From assembly GCF_026151335.1 (NCBI RefSeq), contig NZ_JAMQPP010000004.1: 64,000 nt of DNA; one strand, given 5' to 3'. Shown here piece by piece: positions 1-9,501 of this stretch. The position numbers and the translations under genes are program-made. Source of the stretch: Leptospira_A soteropolitanensis. GTDB taxonomy: Bacteria > Spirochaetota > Leptospiria > Leptospirales > Leptospiraceae. Position 1 is the stretch's first letter, and the number at the start of each line of letters is the position of its first letter. The notes under the pieces were generated by a model. It saw only the letters and a program-made list of their open reading frames with translations, was not told the origin of the DNA and did no database searches.

Positions 1-177
1 GACCTACCTCGCTTTTTTTCATTTGCAAAAAATATAATTTCTACCTCACCACTTTCTTTGAATGACCTTGTTTGGAAAATTATTTTTCTACACTATTTTT
101 CTGAATTCTGGGCAAGTCCCCGATTCGTTTCCTTTAGAAAACTTTTCATAGCCTTTGACTAAATAAAAAATCTTCCA

Positions 178-262
178 AGCGGGGACCGGGCTACTTCGGG
201 GTCCGCGTTCGCTCCCGTCTGCCTAAAGGCAGACCTAAAGCCCTCCGTATCCCTCTTGCAAA
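178..262. repeat. GC-rich hairpin-bearing intergenic segment
   Basis: This segment is clearly more GC-rich than the AT-rich DNA on both sides. It contains a perfect 8-bp hairpin, GTCTGCCT at 217-224 and AGGCAGAC at 227-234, and a weaker GGACC/GGTCC pair (183-187 and 200-204). In style it resembles the hairpin-rich stretch at 47626-47733, so it may be a dispersed repeat, but copy number cannot be seen here. The rest of 1-378 is AT-rich; I see no gene in it. Confidence 0.4.
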
Positions 263-378
263 AATTTCCATGGAACCGAAATCAAATGGAAAGATTTTTT
301 TTCGTTTCGAAGCTTCCTTCTTTTTTGAATTTTTTTCATTACCGAATTTCCTTCACAAACGAGAAGCCAATTTCATAA

Positions 379-720
379 ATGGAATTTATGGACGAAAATC
401 AAAAACTACAATTCATCAAAGCCAATTTTTGGAAAAAGGTGAAAGACACAGGAAAAAAGATTCCCTTTGTAAAAGATGTGATCGCCATGTACTATTGTTT
501 GTTAGATGAAAAAACTTCACTCACAGCCAAAGCATCCATAGCCTTCGCTTTGTTATATTTTATTTCCCCAGTGGATGCCATTCCCGATATCATTTTGGCT
601 TTAGGTTATACGGACGATGCAGGAGTGATTGCAAGTACACTTTTACTCATCAAATCCCAACTAAAACCCGAACATTATGAGAAGGCAGACCAAGCTCTTT
701 CGGAAGATAAAGAAAAATAA
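379..720 (+). CDS. YkvA-like DUF1232 protein
   Basis: A small 113-residue protein of the DUF1232/YkvA family, whose biochemical role is unknown. The recognisable core is near residues 50-85: a hydrophobic helix, then SPVDAIPDI, then LGYTDD, the conserved SPxDxIPD...G..DD pattern of the family. The N-terminal 40 residues are basic and the C-terminus is charged. An alternative start is the second Met three codons in (388). It stands alone and faces the RND gene across a short region with a hairpin. The family call is firm; the function is not known. Confidence 0.8.
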   Translation: MEFMDENQKLQFIKANFWKKVKDTGKKIPFVKDVIAMYYCLLDEKTSLTAKASIAFALLYFISPVDAIPDIILALGYTDDAGVIASTLLLIKSQLKPEHYEKADQALSEDKEK

Positions 721-732
721 ATTCTATTGTAA

Positions 733-775
733 TAGTCCCCTTTTCTTCTCACCAAAGAAAAGAAACAAGGGACTA
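733..775. terminator. Candidate bidirectional terminator
   Basis: TAGTCCC at 733-739 pairs with GGGACTA at 769-775, and the interior can partly extend the stem (CTTTTCTT against AAGAAAAG). It lies between two convergent genes. The U-tract is only moderate, so the call is tentative. Confidence 0.4.
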
Positions 776-809
776 GTTCTCTAAGTCATTTTCTCTTACC
801 AATCAGATT

Positions 810-3800
810 CTAAACTTTTCTTACAAACTTAGCAAAAGAAATCTTAGAAAAAATATGTTTAAAATCCTCTTTGATTCTGTACAACACCGGAACAAAAATC
901 AAAGTCACACCTGTGGCAAAAAACAATCCCCACCCAAAAGCAAGTGATAACGGTTGGACAAATGGATCCAAAGTCGGAATTCCGTAAGCACTTGGAACAA
1001 GACCAATCACTGTACTAATGGTAGTTAAAAAAATGGGACGCAAACGAATGGCTCCACCATTGATGATCGCATCTTCAATCGACATTCCTTGTAACCTAAG
1101 TTCTTCGATGAAGGTAATGAGAATAAGAGTGTTGGCAACAATCGATCCACTAAGTGCCACAATGGCTAAAGTACTCATAAAACTAAGTGGCATTCCATGT
1201 GTCATAAGAGCAAAAAGAACTCCCACAATTCCAAAAGGAATGGAACCGATGATCACTGTCGTTGTTCCTATGGAATTAAAATACACGATAAAAATTCCAA
1301 AAATTACAGCCACTGCAAGTAACATGGAAATTCCTAAATCACGAAATGACTTACCCGCATCTTCTTGTTCCCCACCAAAAATCACCGAATAAGATTTCGC
1401 AGTATATTTATCTATATTCACAAGATTCTTTAGTTGTCGGTTCACAAAGAGTGAAGTCGTTTTATCTGTATCAACAGAAGCTTCCAAACGAACGACACGT
1501 TGTAAATCCTGTCTGTTGATCATCGAATAATCGCGATCCTTTTCAAAATAGGCTACTTGGTTTAGAGGAATCAACCTTCTGTTTCGGTTTTCCACTTTTA
1601 CTGAATTCAAACTAGAAACCGACTGTCTTTCTTTCTCAGGGAACCTCACTAAAATATTAATTCTATCTTCCCCTTTACTAATCGTAGAGGCAACTTCACC
1701 GTTAAAGGCAGTGCGAACCGATCTTGCAATATCTCTTGCACTTACATCTGTTCTACCAGCAATTTCATCTTTAACAAAGAATCGGTATTCTTCTTTTCCA
1801 AGTTCCAGGTCGATCCGAATGTCAGAAACGCCTTCCATTTTTTTAAGTTCTTTGGTATAAAGATCTGCAATCTCCTGAATGACACCAAACTCAGCACCGC
1901 GAATCTCCAAACTCACAGGTTTTCCAACGGGTGGTCCTTTGATTTTGGCATTCACATCATAAATCATGTCTTTAGGGAAGTTTCCCGATACTTTGTTTTC
2001 TTCAATATAATCGCGAATTTTTTTTACAAGAGCCCTTGCATCTTCCCATTCTTTCCTATCTGCAGCAGTGACTAGTTTCATTGTTAGGTGAGATCTATGA
2101 ACCTCTTGTCCAGGTTTTGGATCTGTAATCGGATTTTCATGAATTCCAATTCGACTACGAAGATGCACAAAATCTTTACCTGCCATTGTAGTAATCACAG
2201 GTTCCATTTTTTCAATGATATCAAGGTTTTTCTGAAGTGTGGTTCCGATTGGCATCCAAATTTTAACTTCGATATCTTCTTCGCTACCAGACGGAAACAT
2301 CACAAAAGGTAAAAATCTTCCCGCAAGGAACAAAGTGAAGAAAAAGATAAAAGTAAAAATAGCAAGAACAAAAACTCTATGTTTTAGAGCAAAACCCATA
2401 GTTCGTTTGTAAGCAGAAAAGACATATCCAAATGCCCCTTCCTTCTCTTCGATTGATTCGTTCTTTTTGACGGCTCCTTGAAATGATTTCGGCAAAAATA
2501 AATTCAGCCAATTTGGTAAAAACACTAGAGCAAAAAGTATAGAACTAGCAAGCGTTACAAGAACAACGGCTGGAATTCCTAAAATAAACTTTCCGATCAC
2601 CCCACTCATAAACAAAAGTGGGAAAAAAGCAGCAGAAATGACTAAAAACGATACTAAAAGAGGCACGAGTACGTCTTTAAATGTTTGTAAGATGGCCTCT
2701 CGCCTTTCCTTTCCTTCCTGCATGAGCCGGTATGTGTTTTCAGCTACAACAATGGAATTGTCTACCATCATACCCAAAACCATTACCATTCCAAAAATCG
2801 TAATCGTATTGATCGTAAAACCAAACTGTTTCAAAAAAATAAATGCTATGAGAAAAATAAATATGATCGCAACGCTAATCATTAAACTTAATCTCATTCC
2901 TAAAATAAAAATCAGTGATAAAAGTACGAGAACAAGACCTGTCTCAAAATTTAAAATTAAGTCTCCAAGTTGGCGACGAACGTCCTTACTTTTGTCATCA
3001 TAGATTTGAATATCTACATCTGGGAAGTTTCCCTGCATCGAAGTTACTAAAGTTTTTACTGTATCGGCAGTGGTAATGATATCCGCTTGGTCTGTTTTCC
3101 AAACCCTCAAAATGATACTGTGTTTTCCATTTAGTTTTTCATAAGTTTTTTCTTCTTCAAAACCATCTACGACTTTAGCAATATCTTTTAAAACGGTAGC
3201 AAAACCAAATTCATTTCCAAGAATCGGAACAGAAAGCATATCTTTCGCTTCTTCAAAATCCCCTCGGGTACGCAAAAGATATTCGGTTCCATTCACTTTA
3301 AGTCTTCCAGAAGGAATGTTTATATTCCGTGAACCCAAGGCATTCAGAACCGTATTCAAACCAACTTCTTTTGCGTTTAAAACTTTTGGATCTACTTCTA
3401 CAAGGAACTCACGGTTCCGATATCCAATTTTTTCAATTTCGGCGATTTCTTTTACCTGGAAAAATCTATCCTCAAAAGCCTTGGCTGTATCACGTAACAC
3501 GCGGTAATCGGCGATTGAATCTTTGGAGTTATCTTTTAAAGTAAGTGAAAGGCTGATAACTTCCTGTTTTTCAGTGGTAATTTCTCGCACTTTAGGTTTT
3601 TGTGCGTTATCGGGAAGCCGCACAGAATCTACGGCGTCTTTCACATCATCCAAAACTTTTTTTGTGTTTTTTGTCCCTTCTACAATGAAGATCATAATCA
3701 CACTAACATTTTCTAAGTTATAACTTCTGATTTTATCGATTTTGGCAACGGCACGTAACTTCTTTTCAATGGGAATCGCAACTAGTCTCTCAATCTCTTC

Positions 3801-3971
3801 AGGAGTGGCACCAGGTAGTGGTGCTTCGATAACAATTTTATCAAGCGCAACATTTGGGAAAGCTTCCCTATGCATGGAAATTAAACGTGAAAGTCCGATC
3901 AAAACGAGGAGGACTAAAATGAACTGAACGATAAGAGTTTTATCGGTAATGAATTTGGCAATGTTCTGCAT
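810..3971 (-). CDS. RND-family efflux transporter, inner-membrane subunit
   Basis: A 1053-residue resistance-nodulation-division pump of the AcrB/HAE1 type, full length for the family. The duplicated layout is visible: TM1 near residues 10-28, a large periplasmic loop, a TM block around 335-490, a second loop, and a TM block around 870-1040. The TM4 motif GMMVDNSIVVAEN (about residues 400-412) has Asp-Asn where AcrB has Asp407-Asp408; this variant is common in non-proteobacterial RND proteins. No membrane-fusion or TolC-type gene lies beside it in this window, so its partners must be elsewhere. A palindromic operator lies 21 bp upstream of the start codon. The substrate cannot be predicted. 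Confidence 0.92.
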   Translation of the reverse strand: MQNIAKFITDKTLIVQFILVLLVLIGLSRLISMHREAFPNVALDKIVIEAPLPGATPEEIERLVAIPIEKKLRAVAKIDKIRSYNLENVSVIMIFIVEGTKNTKKVLDDVKDAVDSVRLPDNAQKPKVREITTEKQEVISLSLTLKDNSKDSIADYRVLRDTAKAFEDRFFQVKEIAEIEKIGYRNREFLVEVDPKVLNAKEVGLNTVLNALGSRNINIPSGRLKVNGTEYLLRTRGDFEEAKDMLSVPILGNEFGFATVLKDIAKVVDGFEEEKTYEKLNGKHSIILRVWKTDQADIITTADTVKTLVTSMQGNFPDVDIQIYDDKSKDVRRQLGDLILNFETGLVLVLLSLIFILGMRLSLMISVAIIFIFLIAFIFLKQFGFTINTITIFGMVMVLGMMVDNSIVVAENTYRLMQEGKERREAILQTFKDVLVPLLVSFLVISAAFFPLLFMSGVIGKFILGIPAVVLVTLASSILFALVFLPNWLNLFLPKSFQGAVKKNESIEEKEGAFGYVFSAYKRTMGFALKHRVFVLAIFTFIFFFTLFLAGRFLPFVMFPSGSEEDIEVKIWMPIGTTLQKNLDIIEKMEPVITTMAGKDFVHLRSRIGIHENPITDPKPGQEVHRSHLTMKLVTAADRKEWEDARALVKKIRDYIEENKVSGNFPKDMIYDVNAKIKGPPVGKPVSLEIRGAEFGVIQEIADLYTKELKKMEGVSDIRIDLELGKEEYRFFVKDEIAGRTDVSARDIARSVRTAFNGEVASTISKGEDRINILVRFPEKERQSVSSLNSVKVENRNRRLIPLNQVAYFEKDRDYSMINRQDLQRVVRLEASVDTDKTTSLFVNRQLKNLVNIDKYTAKSYSVIFGGEQEDAGKSFRDLGISMLLAVAVIFGIFIVYFNSIGTTTVIIGSIPFGIVGVLFALMTHGMPLSFMSTLAIVALSGSIVANTLILITFIEELRLQGMSIEDAIINGGAIRLRPIFLTTISTVIGLVPSAYGIPTLDPFVQPLSLAFGWGLFFATGVTLIFVPVLYRIKEDFKHIFSKISFAKFVRKV

Positions 3972-3991
3972 TCGCTACTTCCCAAAAATGT

Positions 3992-4005
3992 TGACTAACT
4001 AGTCA
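3992..4005. promoter_or_regulatory. TetR-type palindromic operator upstream of the RND pump
   Basis: TGACTAACTAGTCA has perfect 6-bp arms (TGACTA/TAGTCA) around AC, 21 bp upstream of the pump start codon. TGACT...AGTCA palindromes are typical operators for TetR/AcrR-family repressors, which often control RND pumps. No TetR gene lies in the window. The rest of 3972-4238 shows nothing recognisable. Confidence 0.6.
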
Positions 4006-4238
4006 GTTTTTATTGGAACAGAGGAAAAACAACAGATTTTGTTGTATGGATAGGAATTTCTGAACATAAAGGGTCGAAACAAAAGTAAACACGGTATCCT
4101 CAAAGGAATTTGTGTCATTTCTTTGTCGTAATTTACCAAACCGACAAATGTTTTTTAGCCAAAGATTTAACTTCTGAACAAAAGAAACTTTTGTCCTTGC
4201 GTTGATTTAAACTTCTATTTTTAAGCCAGAAAGATTAT

Positions 4239-6950
4239 TTAAGTTCCTATCCATTTTAAGAGAGTTTGCTTTAAATTTTCTTTTTGTACGGGTTTACTAA
4301 TGTAATCATTCATTCCCATCATAAGACATTTTTCTCTTTCCCCTGCAATAATCCCTGCAGTAACGGCAATGATTGGTATATCTTTACCGCTAGGAAGTTT
4401 TCTAATTTCTTTGGTTGCATCGTATCCATTCATAACAGGCATTTGTATATCCATAAGAATGAGCGCAGGACTTTCTTCTAAAAAAACTTGAATGGCCTCT
4501 TCGCCATTTTGAGCCTCTAAGATTTTTACTTCAGGGAGAATTCTTTTAATAAAATTTCGCATAAGTCCAAGATTCACCGGATTATCTTCCACAACCAAGA
4601 TTTTTGAATTTCCTACAATTTGTTCCTGTAAATTCATACCTTGATCATTTGTAAACGACTCATTTGGTTTTAGTTGCGGATCAATTTCAGGAACCCGAAG
4701 TTCAATTTCAAAAAAGAATTCACTTCCCCGGTTTAATTCACTTTTTAATTGTAAATCGGATTTCATCAGGGCAAGTAACTGTTTACAAATTGCCAGACCA
4801 AGACCTGTGCCACCAAACCTTCGTGTGGTGGAAAAATCCTCTTGTGTAAAGGAATCAAATACCTTTTCTTGGCTTTCTTTGGCGATACCAATCCCCGTAT
4901 CTTTGATTGAAATTCTAATTTTCACCGACTTCGCATCTGTAAATTCTAGTTTCGTTACATCACATTCAACAAAACCTGATTCGGTAAATTTGATTGCATT
5001 TCCGAGTAAGTTTAAGAGGATCTGCCTTAATCGATTTGAATCAAACATTAAAAGAGGAGGAATGTTTTCATCGATGTGAAAGTGAATATCTAGTCCCTTA
5101 ATGAGCGCTTGGATATTCATAATTTTGATTGCCTCTAAAACTAATTTTTTCAAATTATATGGTTCTTCTGCTAGTTTTAACTTACCAGCTTCTGCTTTCG
5201 AAAAATCTAAAACGTCGTTGACTATGTTTAACAAGGCATGTGCAGACTGTTTTACTATTTGCGCATATTCGTTATAAGAGGAATCCTCTAATGTCTCAGC
5301 AAGTAAATCGGAATAACCAATAATCCCATTAAGAGGAGTTCGAATTTCATGACTCATATTAGCCAAAAATTCTGACTTAGCGCTATATGCTTTTTCTGCA
5401 AATTCTTTCGCTGCTTTTAATTCTAGTTTGGTTTCATAAGCCTCGGTAATATCCCTTGTGAACATCAATATCCCACCGATACCACCATTCAGTTGGCTCC
5501 AAGGCCGAATTTCCCATTGAATCACTTGGTCTTTATCCCAACCAGGGGGCCTCCATACATCCTCATCTCTTTTTAAAACTTCACCCCGCAAACCACGTGC
5601 GTGAATCTCTTTCCATTCCTTACTAATATTTGGGAAGATTTCATAATGGCTTTTTCCGATGATCTCTTCTTTGGAAAAGGGAATTTTATAATCTTCAATC
5701 CAGCGCTGACTGAGGGCTACATAACGCATTTCTTGGTCTAACATAGCTACGGCCGCAGGAGCATGCTCCACAAAAGACCACAAAATCGATGTTTGTGCAG
5801 CTAACGTCATTTCCCATTTTTTACGTTCATTGATATCTTGGATGATACCATAAATTTTAACTATTTTTTCTTCTTCATATTCAGCACGGCCAATGGTTCT
5901 TACCCAAGTTTGGTTTCCCTTCGCAGTGACCATTTCCAATTCTAAATCATATTCTTTTCCTTCCGCTAAAAGTAGGGAAATTGCATTTGTTATCTTTTGT
6001 TTGCTTACTTCTGATGGAAAGAATTGAAGTCCACCTTCCACACTTGGAATAAAATTATCATCTACCTCGTGAATTTGTTTTGTTACATTTGTCCAACTTG
6101 CTTTTTTCGTCCTTAAATCCAAATCCCAACCACCGATCCTTGCAATGCCCGCAACTTGATCGAGTAACCTAGATATATTTTGTAACTCCATCTCAGCTTG
6201 TAAGGATTCCGAAATATCTAGAATTTGTGAAAGGTAATAAACAGGATTTCCTAAATGATCCCGAATGATCGATTTATTCAACACAGCCCAAATCAAACGA
6301 TTGTCTTTAGTAATGTAACGTTTTTTAATCTGAAAATTATGAATCAATCCTCGACTCAGCTTCTCTAAATGAGATAGTTCTAAATCTAAATCCTCAGGAT
6401 GAGTAATATCGGAAATTGATTTTGTTTTTAACTCTCTGTCCGTATAACCAAGCCATTGACAGAAAGTTGAATTTACCTCAACCACTTCTCCATGAGGGTT
6501 TTCGATTTCCATACCGATACTAGAATTACGAAAAGAAGATGAAAACAAATCCCTAGAAAATTCGGTCGATTGTATGATATGAGGATCTTGGCCTATAGAA
6601 TCATCAATGGTTGTATCCAAAACCAGAAGAATGTATTTTTTTCCAGACTCTATAAACTCTTTGGAATGGAACCGAAAAGGAAAACCTGCACTATTACTGG
6701 GATCAAAACAAATCCGACCCAAAAAAGTTTCTTTTTTTACGGAAGCGGTATTTAATAAAAAACCTGAATGAGTCAGAATACATTCCACAGGAAAAGATTG
6801 TTCATTGAATCGTCCCATTGACCGAGAAGCTACGGGACTTGGATAAACCACTCCAATGGATGTATCCCACACCAAAAATCCATGCAAACCATATTCCAAT
6901 ACAAGGTCGCATAATTCTTGTTTATCCGAAATTAATGAAACTGGATTCAT
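4239..6950 (-). CDS. Hybrid sensor histidine kinase with multiple PAS domains and receiver
   Basis: A 903-residue hybrid kinase. An N-terminal PAS-like segment (about 10-120) is followed by three PAS/PAC units (about 130-255, 265-385 and 390-510), a short coiled linker, HisKA with the H-box ANMSHEIRTPLNG (His near 533), HATPase_c with NAIKF, DTGIGIA and GGTGLGLAI boxes, and a C-terminal receiver with ILMDIQMPVMNG (phospho-acceptor Asp near 831). No transmembrane segment is evident, so it is probably cytoplasmic. It lies 24 bp downstream of the DUF3365 lipoprotein gene on the same strand, so the two are likely co-transcribed. There is no response-regulator gene beside it; output presumably goes through the fused receiver. 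Confidence 0.93.
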   Translation of the reverse strand: MNPVSLISDKQELCDLVLEYGLHGFLVWDTSIGVVYPSPVASRSMGRFNEQSFPVECILTHSGFLLNTASVKKETFLGRICFDPSNSAGFPFRFHSKEFIESGKKYILLVLDTTIDDSIGQDPHIIQSTEFSRDLFSSSFRNSSIGMEIENPHGEVVEVNSTFCQWLGYTDRELKTKSISDITHPEDLDLELSHLEKLSRGLIHNFQIKKRYITKDNRLIWAVLNKSIIRDHLGNPVYYLSQILDISESLQAEMELQNISRLLDQVAGIARIGGWDLDLRTKKASWTNVTKQIHEVDDNFIPSVEGGLQFFPSEVSKQKITNAISLLLAEGKEYDLELEMVTAKGNQTWVRTIGRAEYEEEKIVKIYGIIQDINERKKWEMTLAAQTSILWSFVEHAPAAVAMLDQEMRYVALSQRWIEDYKIPFSKEEIIGKSHYEIFPNISKEWKEIHARGLRGEVLKRDEDVWRPPGWDKDQVIQWEIRPWSQLNGGIGGILMFTRDITEAYETKLELKAAKEFAEKAYSAKSEFLANMSHEIRTPLNGIIGYSDLLAETLEDSSYNEYAQIVKQSAHALLNIVNDVLDFSKAEAGKLKLAEEPYNLKKLVLEAIKIMNIQALIKGLDIHFHIDENIPPLLMFDSNRLRQILLNLLGNAIKFTESGFVECDVTKLEFTDAKSVKIRISIKDTGIGIAKESQEKVFDSFTQEDFSTTRRFGGTGLGLAICKQLLALMKSDLQLKSELNRGSEFFFEIELRVPEIDPQLKPNESFTNDQGMNLQEQIVGNSKILVVEDNPVNLGLMRNFIKRILPEVKILEAQNGEEAIQVFLEESPALILMDIQMPVMNGYDATKEIRKLPSGKDIPIIAVTAGIIAGEREKCLMMGMNDYISKPVQKENLKQTLLKWIGT

Positions 6951-6974
6951 CGTGTTCTTTATTTGAAAGTAATT

Positions 6975-7538
6975 TTACCGTGCAAACTGTACAGAAAAAA
7001 GACCTCGTAAATTTCCCACTCGATACCCTCGGGCCTGATCATCCGGATATTCTTTTTGCAAAACTTCTAAGGTTTCTTTTTTGATGTCCACATTGGGTTC
7101 CCCGTGACACTGTAAACACAAACCTGCAGTGGGAATCGGAACATAAACGGTTACCGTATCACGAGTAGTAACAGTCTTCACTGGATACTCACCTTCCTTT
7201 GTAGGGTTTTCACTGATCTCTAAAAATATTTTCCTTTCTTCTTCCGAAACAAAATTCATAGGGTTCCTTGGTTTATCAGAAATTCGACGCAAGAGAACAC
7301 CTTTTTTCGATCCAAGATTACTAGTAAAAGACATTGCATTCTGTTTACAAAATGGGATGGCATTTTTTGTCCCACCTTCGGCAATTGCGTTCGTTAATTT
7401 CTGGACCAAATTGGTTTTGGCTTCTTTTGTGATCTCAAGAGCCATTCCTTCATAATCCGCTTTTCGACAACCCAAGTTTACCAAAAGAGATAAAACCGGT
7501 ATGATAGTGCCCACGGCTATTTTCGAAATTTCATTCAT
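6975..7538 (-). CDS. DUF3365 (Tll0287-like) heme-binding lipoprotein
   Basis: A 187-residue exported protein. A short hydrophobic N-terminus ends in the lipobox LVNLGC (Cys24). The body matches the DUF3365/Tll0287-like family, with the c-type heme motif CLQCH at residues 141-145 near the C-terminus; this family is known as a heme-binding domain often fused or linked to signalling proteins. It is the first gene of a likely operon with the PAS hybrid kinase. Inference: it could act as the periplasmic redox or gas-sensing partner of that kinase, although no membrane segment in the kinase explains how the signal would cross. Confidence 0.8.
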   Translation of the reverse strand: MNEISKIAVGTIIPVLSLLVNLGCRKADYEGMALEITKEAKTNLVQKLTNAIAEGGTKNAIPFCKQNAMSFTSNLGSKKGVLLRRISDKPRNPMNFVSEEERKIFLEISENPTKEGEYPVKTVTTRDTVTVYVPIPTAGLCLQCHGEPNVDIKKETLEVLQKEYPDDQARGYRVGNLRGLFSVQFAR

Positions 7539-7677
7539 CCTTAAAAAACCCTCGCCAAAATCTTAGTCCTTTTTTTCTTTTCTGCAACTGTAAATACGAT
7601 AGTTCTGATATTTCAAAAAACTCTTTGATCAGACGGGAAGTTTTTCAAAAATCAACCCAATTCTAGAATAGAGCCGT

Positions 7678-7706
7678 TTGACAACACGTATCAATCTCAA
7701 AATCTT
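7678..7706 (+). promoter_or_regulatory. Possible argC promoter
   Basis: A consensus -35 box TTGACA (7678-7683) is followed 17 bp later by a weak -10, AATCTT (7701-7706), just before the ATG at 7723. The upstream TTG that would lengthen the protein by 15 codons is the first half of this -35 box, which argues against using it as a start. Confidence 0.3.
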
Positions 7707-7722
7707 GACCTTAGTTCCCTCT

Positions 7723-8745
7723 ATGAAACAAACAAAAATTGCAATCATTGGTGCTGGTGGTCTTACCGGTAAAGAACTTACGAAACTTCTTTTTCACCAT
7801 CCTGGTTTTGAGTTGGTGCATGTTACCTCCAATCAAGTAAACGGAAAACACATCCGTGAAGTTTTCCCTGACCTTAGCCATTTACCTGATTTAGAATTTC
7901 ATAAACACGAAGCACCTGTTCCTAAAGATGCAGGAATAGTTCTTGCGACTCCCAATGAAGTTTCTTTAGAAAAAGCTCCTGAGTTTTTAAAAGAAGGAAG
8001 AAAGGTAATCGACCTCTCTGGAACCTTCCGACTCCACAACCAAAGTAAATTTGAAAAAGCTTATCAGTTTACTCATACAAATTTTTCTTTGATGGACCAA
8101 GTTGTCTTCGGGTTACCGGAACTTTTCAGAGAAAAAATAAAGAATGCAAACTTTGTTTCGAATCCCGGTTGTTATGCAACTTCTGCCATTTTTCCGATTG
8201 CCCTTCTTGGAAATTTAAGAAAAGAAATCCAGGGGCCTGTGATTGTAGATGCAAAATCTGGTGTGAGTGGTGCAGGTGGAAGGACAGAAGAAATCAAATA
8301 TGCATATACCAATGTGTATGAAAATTTCAGAGCATATAAAATTTTAACCCACCAACATGAACCAGAAATGGAAGAATATGGATTTGTAGGAACGGAAGAA
8401 AAAGAAATTCATTTTACACCACATTTACTTCCCATCTACAGAGGAATCCTTGCTACCATCTATATTTCCTTTCCAAAAGGAATTAGTGAAGCACAAGTCA
8501 AAGAAAAATTCCAAGTGGCCGTCGAAAAAGAACCCTTTATCAGATTATACAAAACTCCCGAAGAAGTAGAAATTAGAAAGGTACAAAATACAAACTTTTT
8601 GGACTTAGGATATCGTATCAAAGGAAACACACTGGTCATTGTCTCAGCACTCGACAATTTAGTGAAAGGGGCAGCAGGCCAGGCCTTACAAAATTTGAAT
8701 TTGATGTATGGTTATCCAGAAACAGAAGGTCTTGTTACCCTTTAA
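7723..8745 (+). CDS. argC: N-acetyl-gamma-glutamyl-phosphate reductase
   Basis: ArgC reduces N-acetylglutamyl-5-phosphate to the semialdehyde with NADPH, the third step of arginine synthesis, in the cytoplasm. The 340-residue product starts with the nucleotide-binding motif IAIIGAGGLTG (6-16), carries the catalytic Cys150 in SNPGCYATS, and has the GxSGAGG segment around 180. I chose the ATG at 7723 because the dinucleotide fold begins directly after it. An in-frame TTG 45 bp upstream exists but overlaps a -35-like box. The last 38 bp overlap the next gene if that gene uses its first ATG. Confidence 0.95.
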   Translation: MKQTKIAIIGAGGLTGKELTKLLFHHPGFELVHVTSNQVNGKHIREVFPDLSHLPDLEFHKHEAPVPKDAGIVLATPNEVSLEKAPEFLKEGRKVIDLSGTFRLHNQSKFEKAYQFTHTNFSLMDQVVFGLPELFREKIKNANFVSNPGCYATSAIFPIALLGNLRKEIQGPVIVDAKSGVSGAGGRTEEIKYAYTNVYENFRAYKILTHQHEPEMEEYGFVGTEEKEIHFTPHLLPIYRGILATIYISFPKGISEAQVKEKFQVAVEKEPFIRLYKTPEEVEIRKVQNTNFLDLGYRIKGNTLVIVSALDNLVKGAAGQALQNLNLMYGYPETEGLVTL

Positions 8746-9340
8746 CAAAAACAAAACACTTGTTACCGGAGCGTTTGAAGGAGAAATAAATCTCCTCAGG
8801 GCTTCGGATAAGTTTCCCTATTTAGAAGTAATGGGAATTGGAAATTTAGAAGCGGCAGTCCAACTATCGGAATACCTTTCTAAAAACAAAGAGATACGTC
8901 ATATTGTTTTTTTTGGATCTTGCGGGGTATATGATTGGAGCAAAATCCAAGTGGGATCCATTATTTCACCAAACAGAGTATATACGAAAGAATTGGCCCA
9001 TGCCTTAAAAATGGCAAAACAAATTCCCGAATCCCCAGAGTTTCATGAACTTGTTCCGGACAAGTTTTTCAAAACGGCAAAATGTAATGCACCAACTACA
9101 ATCACGTTAACAGAACTAAAACAGCCTCCAGAAGAATCATGGAAAAATTTAGAAGTTGAAAATTTGGAACTGTTTGGAATCGCCAAAGTTGCAACAAAAT
9201 TTTCCATTACGGTCACCGCTTATTTAGCCGTAACCAATTCAGTTGGACCCAATGGCTCTAATGAATGGGCCAAAAACTGGAAAAACCTATCCGAGTCCTT
9301 ACAAAATCAATTTTTAAAAGCAGGGAAGGAAATCACTTAA
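8708..9340 (+). CDS. Nucleoside phosphorylase-like protein (PNP/UDP family)
   Basis: A 210-residue protein that resembles the PNP/UDP phosphorylase and MTA/SAH nucleosidase fold. It has a glycine-containing strand IVFFGSCGVYD (about 76-86, in the position of the phosphate or purine loop), a central VGSIISPNRVY, and a late VENLELFGIAKVA matching the VEME...A nucleoside-binding region. It is shorter and more divergent than typical members, so the substrate is open. The first ATG overlaps argC by 38 bp; a TTG at 8732 behind AGAAGG is an alternative start. Coupling with argC is likely from spacing alone; a metabolic link is not obvious. Confidence 0.6.
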   Translation: MVIQKQKVLLPFNKNKTLVTGAFEGEINLLRASDKFPYLEVMGIGNLEAAVQLSEYLSKNKEIRHIVFFGSCGVYDWSKIQVGSIISPNRVYTKELAHALKMAKQIPESPEFHELVPDKFFKTAKCNAPTTITLTELKQPPEESWKNLEVENLELFGIAKVATKFSITVTAYLAVTNSVGPNGSNEWAKNWKNLSESLQNQFLKAGKEIT

Positions 9341-9501
9341 ACCCAAATTTTTCTTTCTCGAAAAAAGTCCCATCTAAGATAAAAATCTTTTTGAATCTTC
9401 TAAAACTTCCCTGACACAATGTGGAACGGGGATGAGCATATAGTTGATACATTCAAATCTCTCCCAAGATTAAAAAAAATTCATTCAAAGATTCCAGTCC
9501 A

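Noticed and set aside
2638..3003. Plus-strand frame opposite the RND gene
   Set aside because: A shadow of the RND coding sequence with abnormal composition; the same holds for the other antisense frames in this gene, the kinase and dctM.
7678..7722. TTG-initiated longer ArgC
   Set aside because: The extra residues precede the nucleotide-binding fold and the TTG is part of a good -35 box; ATG at 7723 fits the family.
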